64,000 nt of DNA from Elmis aenea (GCA_947652605.1 OX393576.1:48150966-48214965), one strand, 5' to 3'. Positions 1 through 12,600 are shown, counted from the first letter of the stretch. The notes: generated from the sequence alone by a model not told the origin. Numbers and translations are program-made.

Positions 1-42
1 TCATTTCGGTGGTTACCGTGGTTTGTTTATGTTCATATTGAC

Positions 43-620
43 CATTGAATAAAAAGATAAAGGAAGGAGCTTTTAATACTATACTGCAGCGTTTGAGCGG
101 CGACGGAAATGACGACATAAATGGCCTCTGATGGCGGCCGGTTTTGACTGATCAAACAGTCAATAAATTAAGGGTTTTGTGTGCTACAATGGTTAGCTGC
201 AGATCTTGTAGTCTTACTAGGTCAAAAAATGTTGAAGATTAAAAGATTACGTTTCATAGGTAATAAGACATTAATATTTTGTAGTGTAATCATGTATTGA
301 AAATTTGATGTGGTCTGTCAAAATGGTATGTCATATCAGTGGCGTGCATTTGTGTACAGCATATTTTTTAACTCTCATAATAAACAATCCAAATATTGAA
401 ATATGCTGTCGTGTTTTCAATTCCCTCAACCACGAAACAAGAAAGAAATAAGTAAATAACAGGCTCAATTCAAAACAAAGCAAATATTTACATTAATCAA
501 TACATATTTAAAAATGTTAGATACGCCACTGAGAAGCGGAAACATGCATCCGCCATATTGAGAGGCTAACCTGGACGCCTTAGTATCGCTATAACGCTCC
601 CTTTATCTTTTTATTCAATG
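43..620. mobile_element. MITE-like element with degraded terminal inverted repeats
   Basis: The left end reads cattgaataaaaagataaa and the right end carries the inverse, followed inward by a second weaker match (gagcgttatagcgatact-like). No clear target duplication was found. The interior is non-coding and holds a smaller candidate element at 337-531. Family unknown. Confidence 0.45.
337..531. mobile_element. Small CAGTGGCGT-ended element nested in the previous one
   Basis: CAGTGGCGTGCA on the left and ACGCCACTG on the right give a roughly 9-bp terminal inverted repeat of hAT style (starting CAG). No 8-bp target duplication is visible, so this is tentative. Confidence 0.3.
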
Positions 621-1319
621 ATATTGACGGGTGTTTTCATGTAGTAAACTCTTGTTCTTTAAAATGAAATACACAATGTTAAGATATGCGATATGCATTT
701 CGTTTACGATCTTGTTAACAGTAATTCGTTAGCAGCCAGGTGTCTTTAGGAAGAAAGATATCCCAACCGTATAATTCCACATCATACGATGATAACACGA
801 AAACACCAGTCAATTCTAATTAATATGAACATTAACAAACCATGGTAACAACCGAAATGAATCGTTTTATATTAAAATTTTAATGGTGCATGTTTATTTA
901 TTTTATTTGTTACTCAAAAACTGGTATATCAGGAAAAGTGTATATATAAAAAACTTCCAATAAATTACCTACGCTTATTAAGAAAAAAACTAATTGCAAA
1001 ATTTTTGCCCTCCAAAGTTCTGATTAAAAAATCAACAGGGGTCGCACTTTTCAGCCTTGTGAAGGTAGGAGCAAATTGAAAATATAACTATGGGAAACCT
1101 GTTGATAAGTACAAAACATCTACCAAACATTATTCTCCTACACATCTCCAAATTTGAGAAATAAAATAAAAACCTAATTTTACCGCTCCTCTTTAAGGAG
1201 GTGTAACTCTGAAAAGTGACGTCTAAGGAAAAAAAAATTAAAGCCTGCCTTAATTTTCGATAAGAAATTACTTCCCGAAGTTTTTTGCAATATTTAAGAA
1301 ACACCTTGTATATTAAAAG

Positions 1320-1622
1320 CGGGCTGCGGAGTCGGTAAAAAAAAGTCGACTCCGACTCCGACTCCGGATAATTTTAGTAGCTCGACTCCGACTCTTACTC
1401 CGACTCCGACTCCGACATTTTATGGTGTGTGTAATATAAAAAAAAGAAATATATAAAGAAATTTCTTAAAATTTGAGTTTAAATTTTGCGGCAAAGGACC
1501 ACCTCGCAATTTTTTTGCTGTACTCGGGGTCGGAGTCGGTACTTTTTTTCCGACTCCGACTCCGACTTCACTGACCAGAAATTCCTTCTAAACTCCGACT
1601 CCGATTCGATTCCACAGCCCTG
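1320..1622. mobile_element. hAT-type MITE with GACTCC hexamer arrays
   Basis: This 303-bp element is bounded by CGGGCTGCGGAGTCGG on the left and the inverse of CAGGGCTGTGGAATCG on the right. An exact 8-bp target duplication, attaaaag, lies at 1312-1319 and 1623-1630, which is the hAT hallmark. Both subterminal regions are packed with the hexamer GACTCC in direct and inverted runs (about 1346-1418 and 1527-1612), flanking an AT-rich core. It has no coding capacity. Confidence 0.8.
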
Positions 1623-1630
1623 ATTAAAAG

Positions 1631-2694
1631 GATTACTAAATAAGAAATTAAACTTCCAAAAACAAGTTTTGCAATACACAACATTTTGATATATCTTGTC
1701 ACTTACAATTTCTATTGTAGGTTGGAGTATCATATCGTCGGCTCAAATTAAGTAAAAATATACGTTAGGAAATTTGAGATTAAATACATGTATTTAATTC
1801 TATCACGTCACTCAGTGTCAAACGTAAAGGTACTTTAAAATCCATTTTATTCGCCTCCCACTTGATGCTATAAAGATCATATTTCTTTCATTTTTCTTTC
1901 ATATCTGCTGGCATCAGTGTAATCGAAACTGTACAACAGCATCTATAGCGCCTTGTCTGGGATATTTCTATTCATGAACGTCTGACTTTGTAAAACTTCT
2001 TGTGGAATTATTTGATATTATTTCATTGAAAGAAAAACAAATTAACTATTAATTACTGCAGTTGCTATTAGTAATTTAGTGTGTCAGTTTTATAAACGAA
2101 ATGTAATTTGTGTTTGACATTTATTAAAGTAGAGTTTTTTGTTAGCATGTTTTGTGATGTATGTGTCTTTTCAATATCGGGACTTTGATCATACATACGT
2201 CATTAACACAAAACAACCCCGAGGGCAAAGTCTTTATTGGTTTGAATGATAGTTGAAGGGAGGGAGTTTAATTAAGTTTTCATCAGATTTGAAGGGCTCA
2301 CTTTTGCTTCGATTTTAATTAAATATTAATATATATAACAGGCAATTTTTAGAGAAAATATTGCTGTGACAAAAAACATGGTTGATTTTGAATAAGTTAA
2401 AAGTTTAGGTGTGTGTACCTTCTTTGATTTTCGATTATTAAATTTAATTTTAATAATAAAGGAAGGGTTTAAATATACTTGATTCAGTAATGTGCAAGAC
2501 CCTAAGTCTAAGGATTCACAAAACGCAATTCGCAAATATTTTAAATCAACAAATCAATTACTATATTATTTGATGTTAGTGTTGGTTTTGGATATTAGTG
2601 AAATAATATCTTTTATGTTACCTACTAATGTTTTTGTAAACTTTAATTGACTTTTCGTATTTTTTCATTCATACAGTGTATTCTAGGATTGATG
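1631..2694. other. AT-rich interval, nothing recognised
   Basis: Unique-looking AT-rich DNA. Short open frames here have chance composition (Phe/Ile/Lys/Asn rich) and no recognisable domain. Confidence 0.5.
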
Positions 2695-3468
2695 CAACAA
2701 TATCTGTGGTTTCCCAAAACTTTTGAGTACCAAACTCATATTTGGGGTTTCCATTTTTTTTTTTTACTTGAAACTCATTTAACGCATTTTTTTTAAATTT
2801 AAGCGAACCTTTTACTTTTTTTGTAAGAAAAATACTTCAATATGAAAAACTAAATCTTCATACAAAATTTTAAGAATATCAGCAGTGCTTGTTCGACTGA
2901 TTGGAATAAGCAAAATATACCAATAATAATTTATTGTACAAAATGTAGGAAGTCAGTAATAGTAAATATAAAACGTAAAAGAAGTTATTGACAATAGTAC
3001 AAAAAACGAAAAAGAAACTAATATCATATTCATATTAAATGAAATCGTTGGGCCTAAAATTTAGTTATAACTTTTGCCATATATTTTTTGAAACCCAAAA
3101 TTTTGCATTTTCGTTTGTTTTGAACTAAACTTTTAATGCAAGATCTTCTTTTAATTTAATTGATTCTTATTGGAAACAGTTGCACAACTTCTAGTTGCAC
3201 AATGAGACTTCTGAAACATACAAGAGTTTTAATACAAATTAATTGAGTTAAAAATATGCAGGTGCTAAAAAGTATTAAAGATAATACTGCAACATAGATC
3301 CTATCTAATCGATTCCCCAGTCGACCACTAATAGCTCATCGACTCCCAAAAAAAAAACCTAAAGGTTCTTTGATCCCCAACCGACCCCTACAGGTTGATT
3401 GACCCCTTTCAGGTTTTCATCGACCCCCAAGGCATCAATATCGACACCGTTCAGAATCCCTGTTGTAC
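2695..3468. mobile_element. Possible decayed hAT element
   Basis: The left boundary contains ctgtggtttcccaaaac and the right boundary contains the inverse of cagggattctgaacgg. Both resemble hAT ends of the CAGNGGTTCCCAAAC / CAGNGATTCTNAAC kind. The right subterminal part has repeated GACCCC/GATTGACCCC words (3300-3440). No target duplication was found, so the pairing of these two ends is an inference. Confidence 0.35.
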
Positions 3469-3879
3469 AGGATGGTAAATCACCATGAAGAATACAGAAT
3501 TTCAGAAACCATCTGTGTTAGGTAAAAGGATGGTTCCATCTCTAGTGGTTCTCGAAATCTTTTTGTTCTTTATTATCAATTACAGATCCTGTTTTCGTCT
3601 ATATTAAAAATAAATCACCTACACAATGTTACTATTTATCCTTCATTTAAGTTAATTTATTTTATAATTACTTATTTTTTCATTGTTTTTTCTTGTATTT
3701 GTATACACTATATTAAATTTGTTCATAAGTTTCGTAAGCGCATATATTATTCTAGAGAATTATTATTTAATAACTGCGAAAATTTTTATTAATTTTGCTA
3801 GTACCGTCAAAGCTGCTTAATGACAATAACTTTGGCGTTTCTAAACTAAGTGCTAATAAACTGGTAAAGTTACTATGCG

Positions 3880-4180
3880 ATAACTGTGCCGTAAAGACCT
3901 AAAGCTCTTGGACGTTAAACAGCGAACGAGCTAGCTACAGCAACGCTACTAATCATGGAGGTTTAGGGGAAAGGGTTAACCCGCTCGCTGACATCGGCCA
4001 CTCAATTACCGCGGCTTTAATTAGTCCGTGACGGCCCATTGCCAGCTCATTAATACGGCAGAGCGCGCACTCCCACGAGAGGGCAGGTAAATCACTTCTG
4101 ACATCCACCGGCGCGCTGTGGAACCATCTCGTGTCGCTGCTTAATCACCGAATTAATTTTAATTGCAAGCTACAAATGGT
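3880..4180. promoter_or_regulatory. Candidate conserved non-coding island
   Basis: About 300 bp of GC-balanced, high-complexity sequence within very AT-rich flanks. It holds several homeodomain-type TAATTA/TTAATTAG words (about 4015-4025 and 4150-4160), a GCGCGC word and no repeats. No open frame of note spans it. The flanking stretches 3470-3880 and 4180-5039 are AT-rich with nothing recognised. A regulatory role is inferred only from composition and motifs. Confidence 0.3.
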
Positions 4181-5047
4181 TTCAGCCGATGTTTTTAGCT
4201 CATGCAGTATCTTGATTCATGTTTATTTGAACCTACTCCTGTTTAATGCATGTTAACATTCCCAATTGTATTCCCGTACAGTCTGCTATAATATCACTTT
4301 GTTGTTGTAATCTGTATCTTCATCCCTCATAAATAATTCATTGTTTACTATGAAAAACAACTAAATAAATAAATAGGATCCACCTGAAAAATGTTCAGAA
4401 TAATTTTGGTTGGATTAAATTAGAATACTTTAAAAAAAACAAAAACCCCGTAGTACTACAGCAAATTACCAAAACTAACTCCATGTTTAAGTAAACACAT
4501 CTCATTTTATAAATCACTACATATTCATCACTTTCAGTTTTAGAGCCAGCTTATTTTAATTATATTACTTCCATTATTAGTCTCTCTTAAAAACAATTCA
4601 TTACCCAACTTTTTGATCACTTGATCAAATCTTCCTTGTGTCAGTGCATGACCATTATCATTTAGACCAGAGGTGTAATTTTTTTTCAGCAGATGGACGG
4701 ATGAAAATTGATTAGAATGAACACTGACCGAAATAAATTTAGATGTAAGGTGTTTTAAAAATTATTTTTGTGAAGGATTACATTTTTTCAAAACCTAAAA
4801 ATATTTCAAACTAACTGAAAACAACGTCAAATTCACAAACATGTAAACAAATTTTATGCTGCATGCGGATTGGATGCTGTCAAGTGTCGCATTCGACCTG
4901 CGGGTCGGCATTAGCCTACCCCTGATTTAGACAAACGTATTCAAATCTAAAGTAGGTACTCACAATCAGTTTAACTGTAAATTACCTAAACATAAAAGAT
5001 GTAACGTATCAACTGCAAAATACATATCTACCGATCTATGTTTACAG

Positions 5048-5524
5048 CAGGGATGGAATAACGTTTTAAATCGTTACGTTATTGTATAACGTTATGTATT
5101 ATTTGTTTTCGTTACATAACGTTATAAATAACATTCAAAAAATGAATTGATATGTTTTATATCGTTACATAAATAATGAAAAATAACTTTATAAAAACAA
5201 TTTTTATTTGTAGCTCTGAAATTATTTTTGGGGTCCGCAAAATGTAAATTTTTAAAATGGTACAAAATCACGTAAGATATTTTATTTTTATTTTTATTTT
5301 TAAAATACAAACAAAAAATATCTTCTAAAAATATAAGAACGGTAGGTATATTGAAATTTAATTTGTAGAAAATAACGGTGAAAATAACTTTCAATGAAAC
5401 GTTATTGGTTATCATAACGTTATATAACGTGATCAAAATATCGTTACGATATTGTATAAGAAATTATAATTGAATCGTTATTATAACGTTATCGGGCATT
5501 GTTACGTTACGTTTTCCATCCTTG
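5048..5524. mobile_element. hAT-type MITE with AACGTTA-rich arms
   Basis: This 477-bp element has ends CAGGGATGGAATAACG and the inverse of CAAGGATGGAAAACG. The exact 8-bp target duplication gtttacag lies at 5040-5047 and 5525-5532. The arms are rich in ATAACGTTAT-type palindromic words, the centre is AT-rich, and no transposase is present. The 104-codon minus-strand frame across it looks like chance. Confidence 0.8.
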
Positions 5525-5532
5525 GTTTACAG

Positions 5533-8500
5533 TAAACGTTAATAAACGTAAAAACACAAATGATAAGGATTTTAAGCACCCACAGTTATAAAAAGTTACA
5601 CATTTTTTTTCTTCAAAAATTTGTTGTTACACTTTTACTTACCACTTAATTGTATAATGATAAAGTCTTAATACCATAATAAACAATGTAGAGGTTAAAT
5701 TTTGCAAAGGACTTCACAGGCTCTAAGCTTTGTGCCGAATGTCAACTCAGTTTCTATGTATGATTTTAGTTAGTAACACAATACAGCAATTACTTAAATA
5801 TTTTATTTTATTTATAAGTTTTTAATTGTAGCGAATTCTTTTGACAATGGTCTACATTACATATTACACGGGTAACTATGTTATTATAATAGTAAGGAAA
5901 ACTGTTTGATTTGTAAAGTTGGGCAAAATTACAAAAGAAATAGTGAATTAGTGTTGAGAAAAAAGCAAAAAAAACTTAAAAATTACAAAATCTTTGGACA
6001 CAAACATCTTAGCTGTGAGAAAAGCGTAACAACATATTTCTGATTTAAATGATAGAAACATTGTTGCATGTCATGTTAAAAGTTAAAAAACAGCAAACAA
6101 TGTGTGAATCCGAAAATAACTATAAAAGAAAATTAAATGTTGAGTTACTTCATGTTCTTTTGTAATTTTTCAATAGATATTTAAAGTGTATAAGTTTGGT
6201 ACGTTTTTTTTATGAAACATAGCTACGTAATAGCATGTAATTTTATTTTCATAGATTAAGGCATAATTTTTTGCATATATTTTTTTAAGTCAATTTTACA
6301 TCAAATTTAGTAAATCTTTGCAAAAGACTTCCATAAATTTTCAAAAGGTTTACATATTTTTTTAAATTACAAAGAGTAAGCCATGTATTAATGAAATTTA
6401 AAAAACAAATAAATAATTGAACGAGTACAGCCAATTGTTTGTTTCAAAAGAGTTAACTTTACTTGGTATTTTGGTAACCGCTTTGGTTAAAATTTTAGTA
6501 GGTATCTTAGTCACAGCATGACTTCTGCTAAATTCGTAAACCTTATTTTTTTTTGTAATATTTGACAAATTTGTTAAGCAAATGTCTCTTTAGATCTTCT
6601 AATAACAGAGCTGCCCATGAACGCGGTCGATTATTTTCACTCGTAGATCTGTGAATTTTTTGAATTTATTGGCATTGTTTTTTTTGTATAATATCGTAAA
6701 GTTTTTAAACTTAAATTGAGAAAATGTCCACTATAAAACAAATATAATTAAAACTAAAATTCAAATTTTAATGCTCAATGTTAACATGATAAGTATCTTT
6801 GTTAAGCGCTCGGAAACTATTTTCAAAGCAGATTCGTCGCCTATTTAAACACAGATATTGTATAACTTTTTTATCATTCAGAATGGGAACTTATTTAGAA
6901 TAATAACGACGTAATAAAAGGGATGGTAATGATAGCGCTTTTGCCTGTCAGCTGTCCGAGGGGCTTTGTTTTCTTTAGCGAGCTGCTGAGCGCTTACTTT
7001 TAGTCTCAACCACGTCCCGCATAAGGAATTATGTCCACAAACTAAGAGTTTTCGAGATATCAGCATTTTCCATGCATCACGCATTAACATTCGTATATCA
7101 TTATATTTCGCACATGCAGGAGATAGCTAGCCGTGTGTAAGTTCGCGGTGTAATGTTGTGTTTTGTTGGTCTTTAAAATCCAAGTATCCTTTATCTGTAG
7201 GTTACTTTCCTGAAAGTATTTTTATATCCCCTTCTAATTTATTTGGAGATAAGAAAGTTCTGTGTCATCAGTTTTCGTGAAAGTAGAGATGCAGCAATGT
7301 TTGCAACGCATTTTGAGATATAATAGCGGAGATAGCGACGAGAAATGTGACCGTTTTAAAATTTAAGTGTAATAGGTTTACTCAGAGGGAGATAATATAA
7401 AAAGTATCATAACTTCTCTCGGTTAAACAATCGTTTCTAATTTTAAAATGGTAGAGCATAGTATTTAGCACATAAAGAGTCATTTTAACCCGCTTGATAA
7501 GGCAAACTGCTGCCATAACCGGGTGGATACTGCGGCCTGATTATTTCTGACGCTCATTCTGGGTATATAGCTCTTACGTTAACGGTGCAAGTATTATAGT
7601 TTCGCAGCAGATAACGCAATGACGGTACTGTCATGTTCTGGTGTAAATGCGACCGTCATGACAAATCGGCCGAGTTTAGGATTTGGGTCCCGCCACAATC
7701 ACTGGCTCAGACGTTCACGATATTGCGAACGCGGAAGATAAACGAGCAGCAATATCCGGCACAGGCGGGAGAGAGATGGAACTCATAATTCACGACACCT
7801 TCATTTCTCAGAGAGGTTTCCTGCACATCCGTCATCCGGAAGTGTGTCTCATACTCAGTCCGAGAACATCATTGATACGGCATCGCTGCTGCAGCTTGAT
7901 GGCCAATTACTAAAGATAAACGTTACCACGCGTGTTTATATAGCTACTCATTTGAAATTTGATGGCTACAGCAGACAAAAAACAAGCCAAGGGAGCTTTG
8001 TCTGCCATAAACAACAATTTAGAGTTCATTTTCTAACACTAGACAAGGTATATTATTCATGAAAAATAAAAAAATAAGAACTTTTTTGGAAAGCAAAATG
8101 AACTTAATTTTCGAATTACTGATATAAATCTGCAAAACAAAATAAAAACTGTCGGCGGTAAACTTATTTTGGTTTTAAACGTTCAATTGTTTTGAAAAAG
8201 AACTTACACATAAGACGCTATTTTTAAGTGCATATGAAATATTCACCGACATACTTATAAGATTGAATTGATGTGTGATAATATAAGGAAGTGTTTTGCA
8301 TACTACGTACTTGTATTCAAATTTAAATAACACAAAAATGATCAAATAAAGAACTTTTAGTCCAGTTTATTGTAAATTTTTCTCTAATTAGACGGAGGAG
8401 TATTATTTAAACGAATAAAAGCACTAAACGATTAAACAGCAACGTACAACAATAGAACAATATCAAATGGCCAAAGTAATATTTTCTGAAGCTGTGATAG

Positions 8501-8620
8501 ATTAAATGAAGGAAGGACAAAATTTGGTTTCTTTGTAATTCATTAATTTTCTTTGGCAAACAAAATTATACTAAAATACAATTAAGTTGACAACTAGTTT
8601 TTGTTCCAATAACAATATAA
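5533..8620. other. Gene-free interval with a GC-balanced patch
   Basis: Mostly AT-rich unique DNA. About 7480-7900 is more complex and GC-balanced (scattered CpG, no repeats) and could be conserved non-coding sequence. The overlapping short frames there (for example 7683-7913) show no domain. I saw no RNA gene or transposon end. Confidence 0.4.
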
Positions 8621-9006
8621 CTTTCTCAACGTTTTCGTATTTGCGGCATCTTTTTTTTTATATTACATTTTACCGTATCCCCTTTCCATAATCAATTTTA
8701 TTGCGCCTCCCTTCCACTTCTTTTGTCTTGTTAAATCACTATTTGTTTTTATTTTTCAATTGTCCTTAAACTGAGTGAAATATTTTTAAATGTATATTTT
8801 TGTAAGTGGTACGTTTTTTTGGCTAATGGTAGGGGTGAAGGGGGCAGATTCGGACACTTTTTTTCAAACGACTATATTTTCATTGATCGTTGACATAAAG
8901 AGTTACTAAAAATATTATTAAATAAAGTTAGCATTAGTTATGAACTTCCCTTAATAGATACATAAAATTTGTAAATAATTTTGAAGAAAACAAATCATTA
9001 GTAAAA

Positions 9007-10936
9007 TTATAATATTGTCTGGAACTGCCCCATGACGGGGCACTTTCGAACATGGCTGGGGCAGTTTCGGACGGGTTTACATTTCAAAAGACGGCTCTTT
9101 TTTGAAGAAAATTTATTAGTTAGTGGATAATAAGACATTGTTTTTATAAAATTACTTGACATCGTAATTGAAAAAACCAGGGGTTTGGAGCAGTCCAATT
9201 TTTTAGTTGCTCCGCTCCAGCTCCGCTCCGGCATCAAGATGCCTGCTCCAGCTCCGCTCCCGCTCCGCTCCGCGCTCCAGATATTAATAAAATAAGTTTT
9301 TTATTTAAAATTTTGTTTTTTAAAACAAAGCTAAAATTTTATGAGATATGTGGAAATGGACCAAAAATTATTTGACCCTAAGAAACAAGTGAAGTGAAAT
9401 AAATGAACAAATTATTGATCTTCAAAAGTTAAAAAAAGAAAAAAAAGTTCTTTAATATTTTTCAAAATTCAAATACAAAATAATGAAAATTAATATTAAG
9501 AAAAGTTACATTATAATAATTTTACTTCAAAAAAATCTAATTTAGTTTATTTATAATTGTATAAAATACTATACTTATGAGAATAATTCATTAAAAAAAA
9601 AATTGTAGTTTATAACAGTAAAGTGGAGCAGTGGAGCAATCAAAATTATTTGCTCAGGGCTCCGCTCCCGCTCCGGGCAAAAACCCATTGCTCCACTGCT
9701 CCGCGCTCCAGCTCCGCGCTCCGCTCCAAATCCCTAGAAAAAAACTGACATTAAATTTAAGATACGATGCCATTCTTGATGTCCCTGGTGTTGTCATAGG
9801 TTTAGGCAGCTTCGACACAATGTCCTTCCTTTCAACAGATGAAATGTCTTCAAGTTCTGGAAATATAAATCCTTCCGTACATTTCTTCAAAAATGTTATT
9901 TCAAATTCCCCATTTTCTAACACTTCCATTACTTTTCCAACATAATATAAGGATCGTTTTTTTGTTGTGAACTTCACTAATAAATAATCATCACATATGA
10001 TCTTTTCATGATCTAGGAGTTCATTTATCTCATCATTATCAGCTTCATAATCTGAACCTATATCAGAATCAGACAAATAGTTTTTAAACTTTTTATTGAC
10101 ATTCACCGGTAAATCTATATCAGACTCTGATGATGAAATATCATCTAGCGCTATTTTATTCTTGTGCTTGATCTCCTTATTCTTTGACTGTTCACTACTT
10201 TTCTTCGGAATAGACCCTGCCACAAGTTTTCTCAAAGTGTTTGTCTTTTTCAGCCTCAATGATCTGATCCTTTCTAACTCCTCAATTCTTTTTTTCTCTG
10301 GCGTGCTGGTGTAGATTCTTGACTTTCCTACTCTCGATTTTCTGTTGGTTTTTCTGGGACATGCTTTAGGTAAAGATTTCACATCGGCTGGTTTTATAAT
10401 GGTTTCAACAGAGAGTGTTTTTGCCTTGGGTTTGGTAGCTTCATCTACTATTTCACACACGAAACCTCTTCTTATTGCTTGGGTGGCGCTTCATGAAAGA
10501 TTGCATCCAGTCAATGCCCGCTTTCTTGTTAATCTCCCAATTTTTGGGATATTTCTTACCCAACCACGGCATATTCAAAATCCAGTTTACGACAGAGTGT
10601 ATATGCTAAGCCGTAACATATTTTTGAACACTTCTTGAGATATATCTCCAGTTCGATTTCTTCATTTTGTGAAAAAACTTGCCGTGTGGCATACTTTGAT
10701 ACGCCAGACTCTTCTTCCGATTCACTGCCTTCATTCCCAGAATCGTTGATGTTATTATGCAGACGCTTTTTAGCTCTGACGACAGTATCGAATAGAGTTG
10801 ATTTTGGTATGTTAAATGTAACTGCAGCAGTCCTTAAAGGCATAGTCTTTTCAATAACATTTTTTCTGGCTTGTTTCAACACGTCACTAGGGATTTCTGG
10901 TCGAGTAGGACGTTTTTTCTTGTGAGTTCGCACCAT
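9007..10936 (-). pseudogene. Tigger/pogo-type transposase pseudogene lacking the DDE core
   Basis: Reading on the minus strand from the ATG at 10934-10936, a basic start (MVRTHKKKRPTRP) leads into a helix-turn-helix of the pipsqueak/CENP-B N-terminal type (LRTAAVTFNIPKSTLFDTV, about residues 34-52). The frame shifts near 10558. The second DNA-binding half continues in another frame (KKAGIDWMQSFMKRHPSN), the usual second half of a CENP-B-type domain. The roughly 300-residue DDE nuclease expected next is absent: at about 10460 the sequence jumps to the family's basic C-terminal tail (VKSLPKACPRKTNRK, then an acidic spacer and LVKFTTKKRSLYYVGKVMEV). A hAT MITE splits that tail at 9178-9735, and a further 57 codons follow down to 9007. 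It cannot encode an active enzyme. The family assignment rests on remembered motif layout, not on a search. Confidence 0.72.
9178..9735. mobile_element. hAT-type MITE with GCTCCG hexamer arrays
   Basis: Ends are CAGGGGTTTGGAGC and the inverse of TAGGGATTTGGAGC. The flanks gaaaaaac (9170-9177) and gaaaaaaac (9736-9744) fit an 8-bp target duplication in an A-run. GCTCCG/GCTCCA hexamers fill both subterminal parts (about 9203-9280 and 9653-9728) around a very AT-rich core. It interrupts the transposase remnant at 9007-10936, so it arrived later. Confidence 0.7.
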
Positions 10937-12132
10937 TCTATAAACAATAAATAACTAATTGACCCTGGGATACATTCAGGAACGTAATATGAGGGCAGGC
11001 TCGGACAGTCCGAACCTGCCCCAACTCGTTTGTCCGGACGTGCCCCAGCTATACCTAAATGAGTTTGATTCCTACAACTTCTACAAGCACACGCAATCGC
11101 TATGGTTTTTGGAGGTTAGGTATTTAAGAATAATCATCCTTTCTAATGAAACTATCAATTCTTACCTGAATTTCATAACTTGAGATGTGGGACCTTACTA
11201 GTAGATATCACAACCTTATATCACAAGTCCGTTTTTACTATTTTAGCAAATGACTTTTGTATTTTTTAATGCAAATGCAAAAATGCTAGTGCCAACTTTT
11301 CTAAATGTTGAGTAGATGCACTTGCCAGAGATTGGTTAATCAAATGTCATTTCTTGGAGGTAAATATGAAATGTCCGGAAGTGCCCCATGTCCGAACCTG
11401 CCCCCTTCTCCCCTACCTTAAAAATATATTGAAATTTGGAATAATAGTTATTAGGCTCAATAAGGACCTATCACATGTATGAGTTCTGTCATTTTCAGTA
11501 TGTATTTTTGTTATTTTTTTCTGTTGTATTAATAAGTAGCTTTGTCTTCAATTTTTAATTTTCGTCGCGCCCCCTCATTGGATATTTTGCGGCCCCCTTT
11601 AGGGACGCGCCTCATAGGTTGAGAATCACTGGTTTTAGCAAATATTCCTTTAAAACTATTTTTTATTTATTTTTGAGTCTTTTTTTTACCAGTTATTGCT
11701 CATTTTAAAGTAATTAGGTTTAGTGGTTTTCTTTAAATTTATTGGTTTACCTTTGACAAAAATGAAAAACCACTCGTCTTTTTATACTTTTACCGTATAA
11801 TACATGTTGAAATCACAGTTTTGGACATTTCTGTTAATTAGGGAGCAGTGGAGTTCATTGAATTAGAAATATTTTTTTGCAATATTTCGTTTCGAAATGA
11901 AATGGGAGTACGAATCCAGCCACAATTTTTATAGTGAAGTTTCTCAATCCTTGATTTTTTATTGATGTTAATATTCCTTTATTTAAAAATTCAATAAAAC
12001 TGATTTGTTTTCCTTTCGAGTAAATCAGTTGATATCTTTTGTACCTAATTAAAAATTAAATTTACCTACATTATGTATATTGTTATTTATTTAATGTGTA
12101 GGTAGGTGGTGTATCGATGGATCTTTATAAAA

Positions 12133-12600
12133 TTGTAAAACCTTTATATTCGTCCGCCCTTATATTCATCAAATTCAATATTTGTCACATTTATTTGGCA
12201 AAAAAATGCTGCGTTATTCGCCCAAAAGTTCAATATTCGTCCCGAGATTTATAAAAAACATTGGACTAGTCCTTAGCTAAATCGAGTGCTAGTGAATCGT
12301 CAGGGAAGGGGCAAAAAATACATTGATCACCAAAATTGGACTTACCTGATGTTTTAATGGAAGAGTCTCCCATTAAAACAATAATTCCTTACCTCCCCCT
12401 TAGCTTCTAGCATCATCGCTCTTTAGTAAAGGTTAATTTCTGGGTAAATTTTTACCTATATTTGTATTAGTTTTGGGACTGGCAACAAATTATTCCAATT
12501 TTAGTTAAGTCATATGAAAATAATTGATCCCATATTCGTCCGATTTAATATTTGTGCGTGCCTCAGCAACGAATTAATGACGAATATAGAGGTTCCACTG
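12133..12600. mobile_element. Tigger-type MITE with ATATTCGTC repeats
   Basis: The right end reads inversely as CAGTGGAACCTCTATATTCG, close to the well-known Tigger/pogo terminus (CAGNNGAACCTCTATAA). The left end, ttgtaaaacctttatattcg, is a decayed version. The word ATATTCGTCC recurs several times inside both halves. There is no open frame of note. The stretch 11632-12132 before it is AT-rich with nothing recognised. Confidence 0.6.

Larger units (their letters stand above)
8832..11413 (-). mobile_element. Internally deleted Tigger/pogo-like DNA transposon
   Basis: Ends are GGGGTGAAGGGGGCAG on the left and the inverse of GGGGAGAAGGGGGCAG on the right, each flanked by TA (8830-8831 and 11414-11415), the target site of the Tc1/mariner/pogo superfamily. 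Inside both ends, words of the form (G)GGGCA(G)NTTCGGAC recur in both orientations (about 9037-9076, 10989-11050 and 11373-11405), likely transposase-binding repeats. The total is 2582 bp, including a 558-bp hAT MITE inserted at 9178-9735. The transposase it carries is broken and lacks its catalytic core. Confidence 0.75.
8621..11631. mobile_element. Probable outer hAT element, interrupted by a Tigger insertion
   Basis: The right end reads inversely as CAGTGATTCTCAACC followed by GC-rich GCGCG/GGGCCGC words. The left end has ctttctcaacgttttcg followed by ttgcggc. Both match the layout of hAT ends of the CAGTGGTTCTCAACC type. A target duplication is not evident. The interior is split by the element at 8832-11413; without it, about 430 bp remain, a MITE-sized hAT. 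Confidence 0.4.

Noticed and set aside
1346..1612. CRISPR-like or satellite array from the GACTCC repeats
   Set aside because: Short hexamer runs within a hAT MITE, without spacer organisation, in a eukaryotic genome.
5122..5436. 104-codon minus frame
   Set aside because: Entirely inside a hAT MITE, with AT-driven composition.
6878..7090. 70-codon minus frame with mixed composition
   Set aside because: No domain, homologue or splice context recognised; kept only as part of the gene-free interval.
9631..9945. 104-codon plus frame through the GCTCCG array
   Set aside because: Antisense of the Tigger transposase tail joined to repeat sequence.
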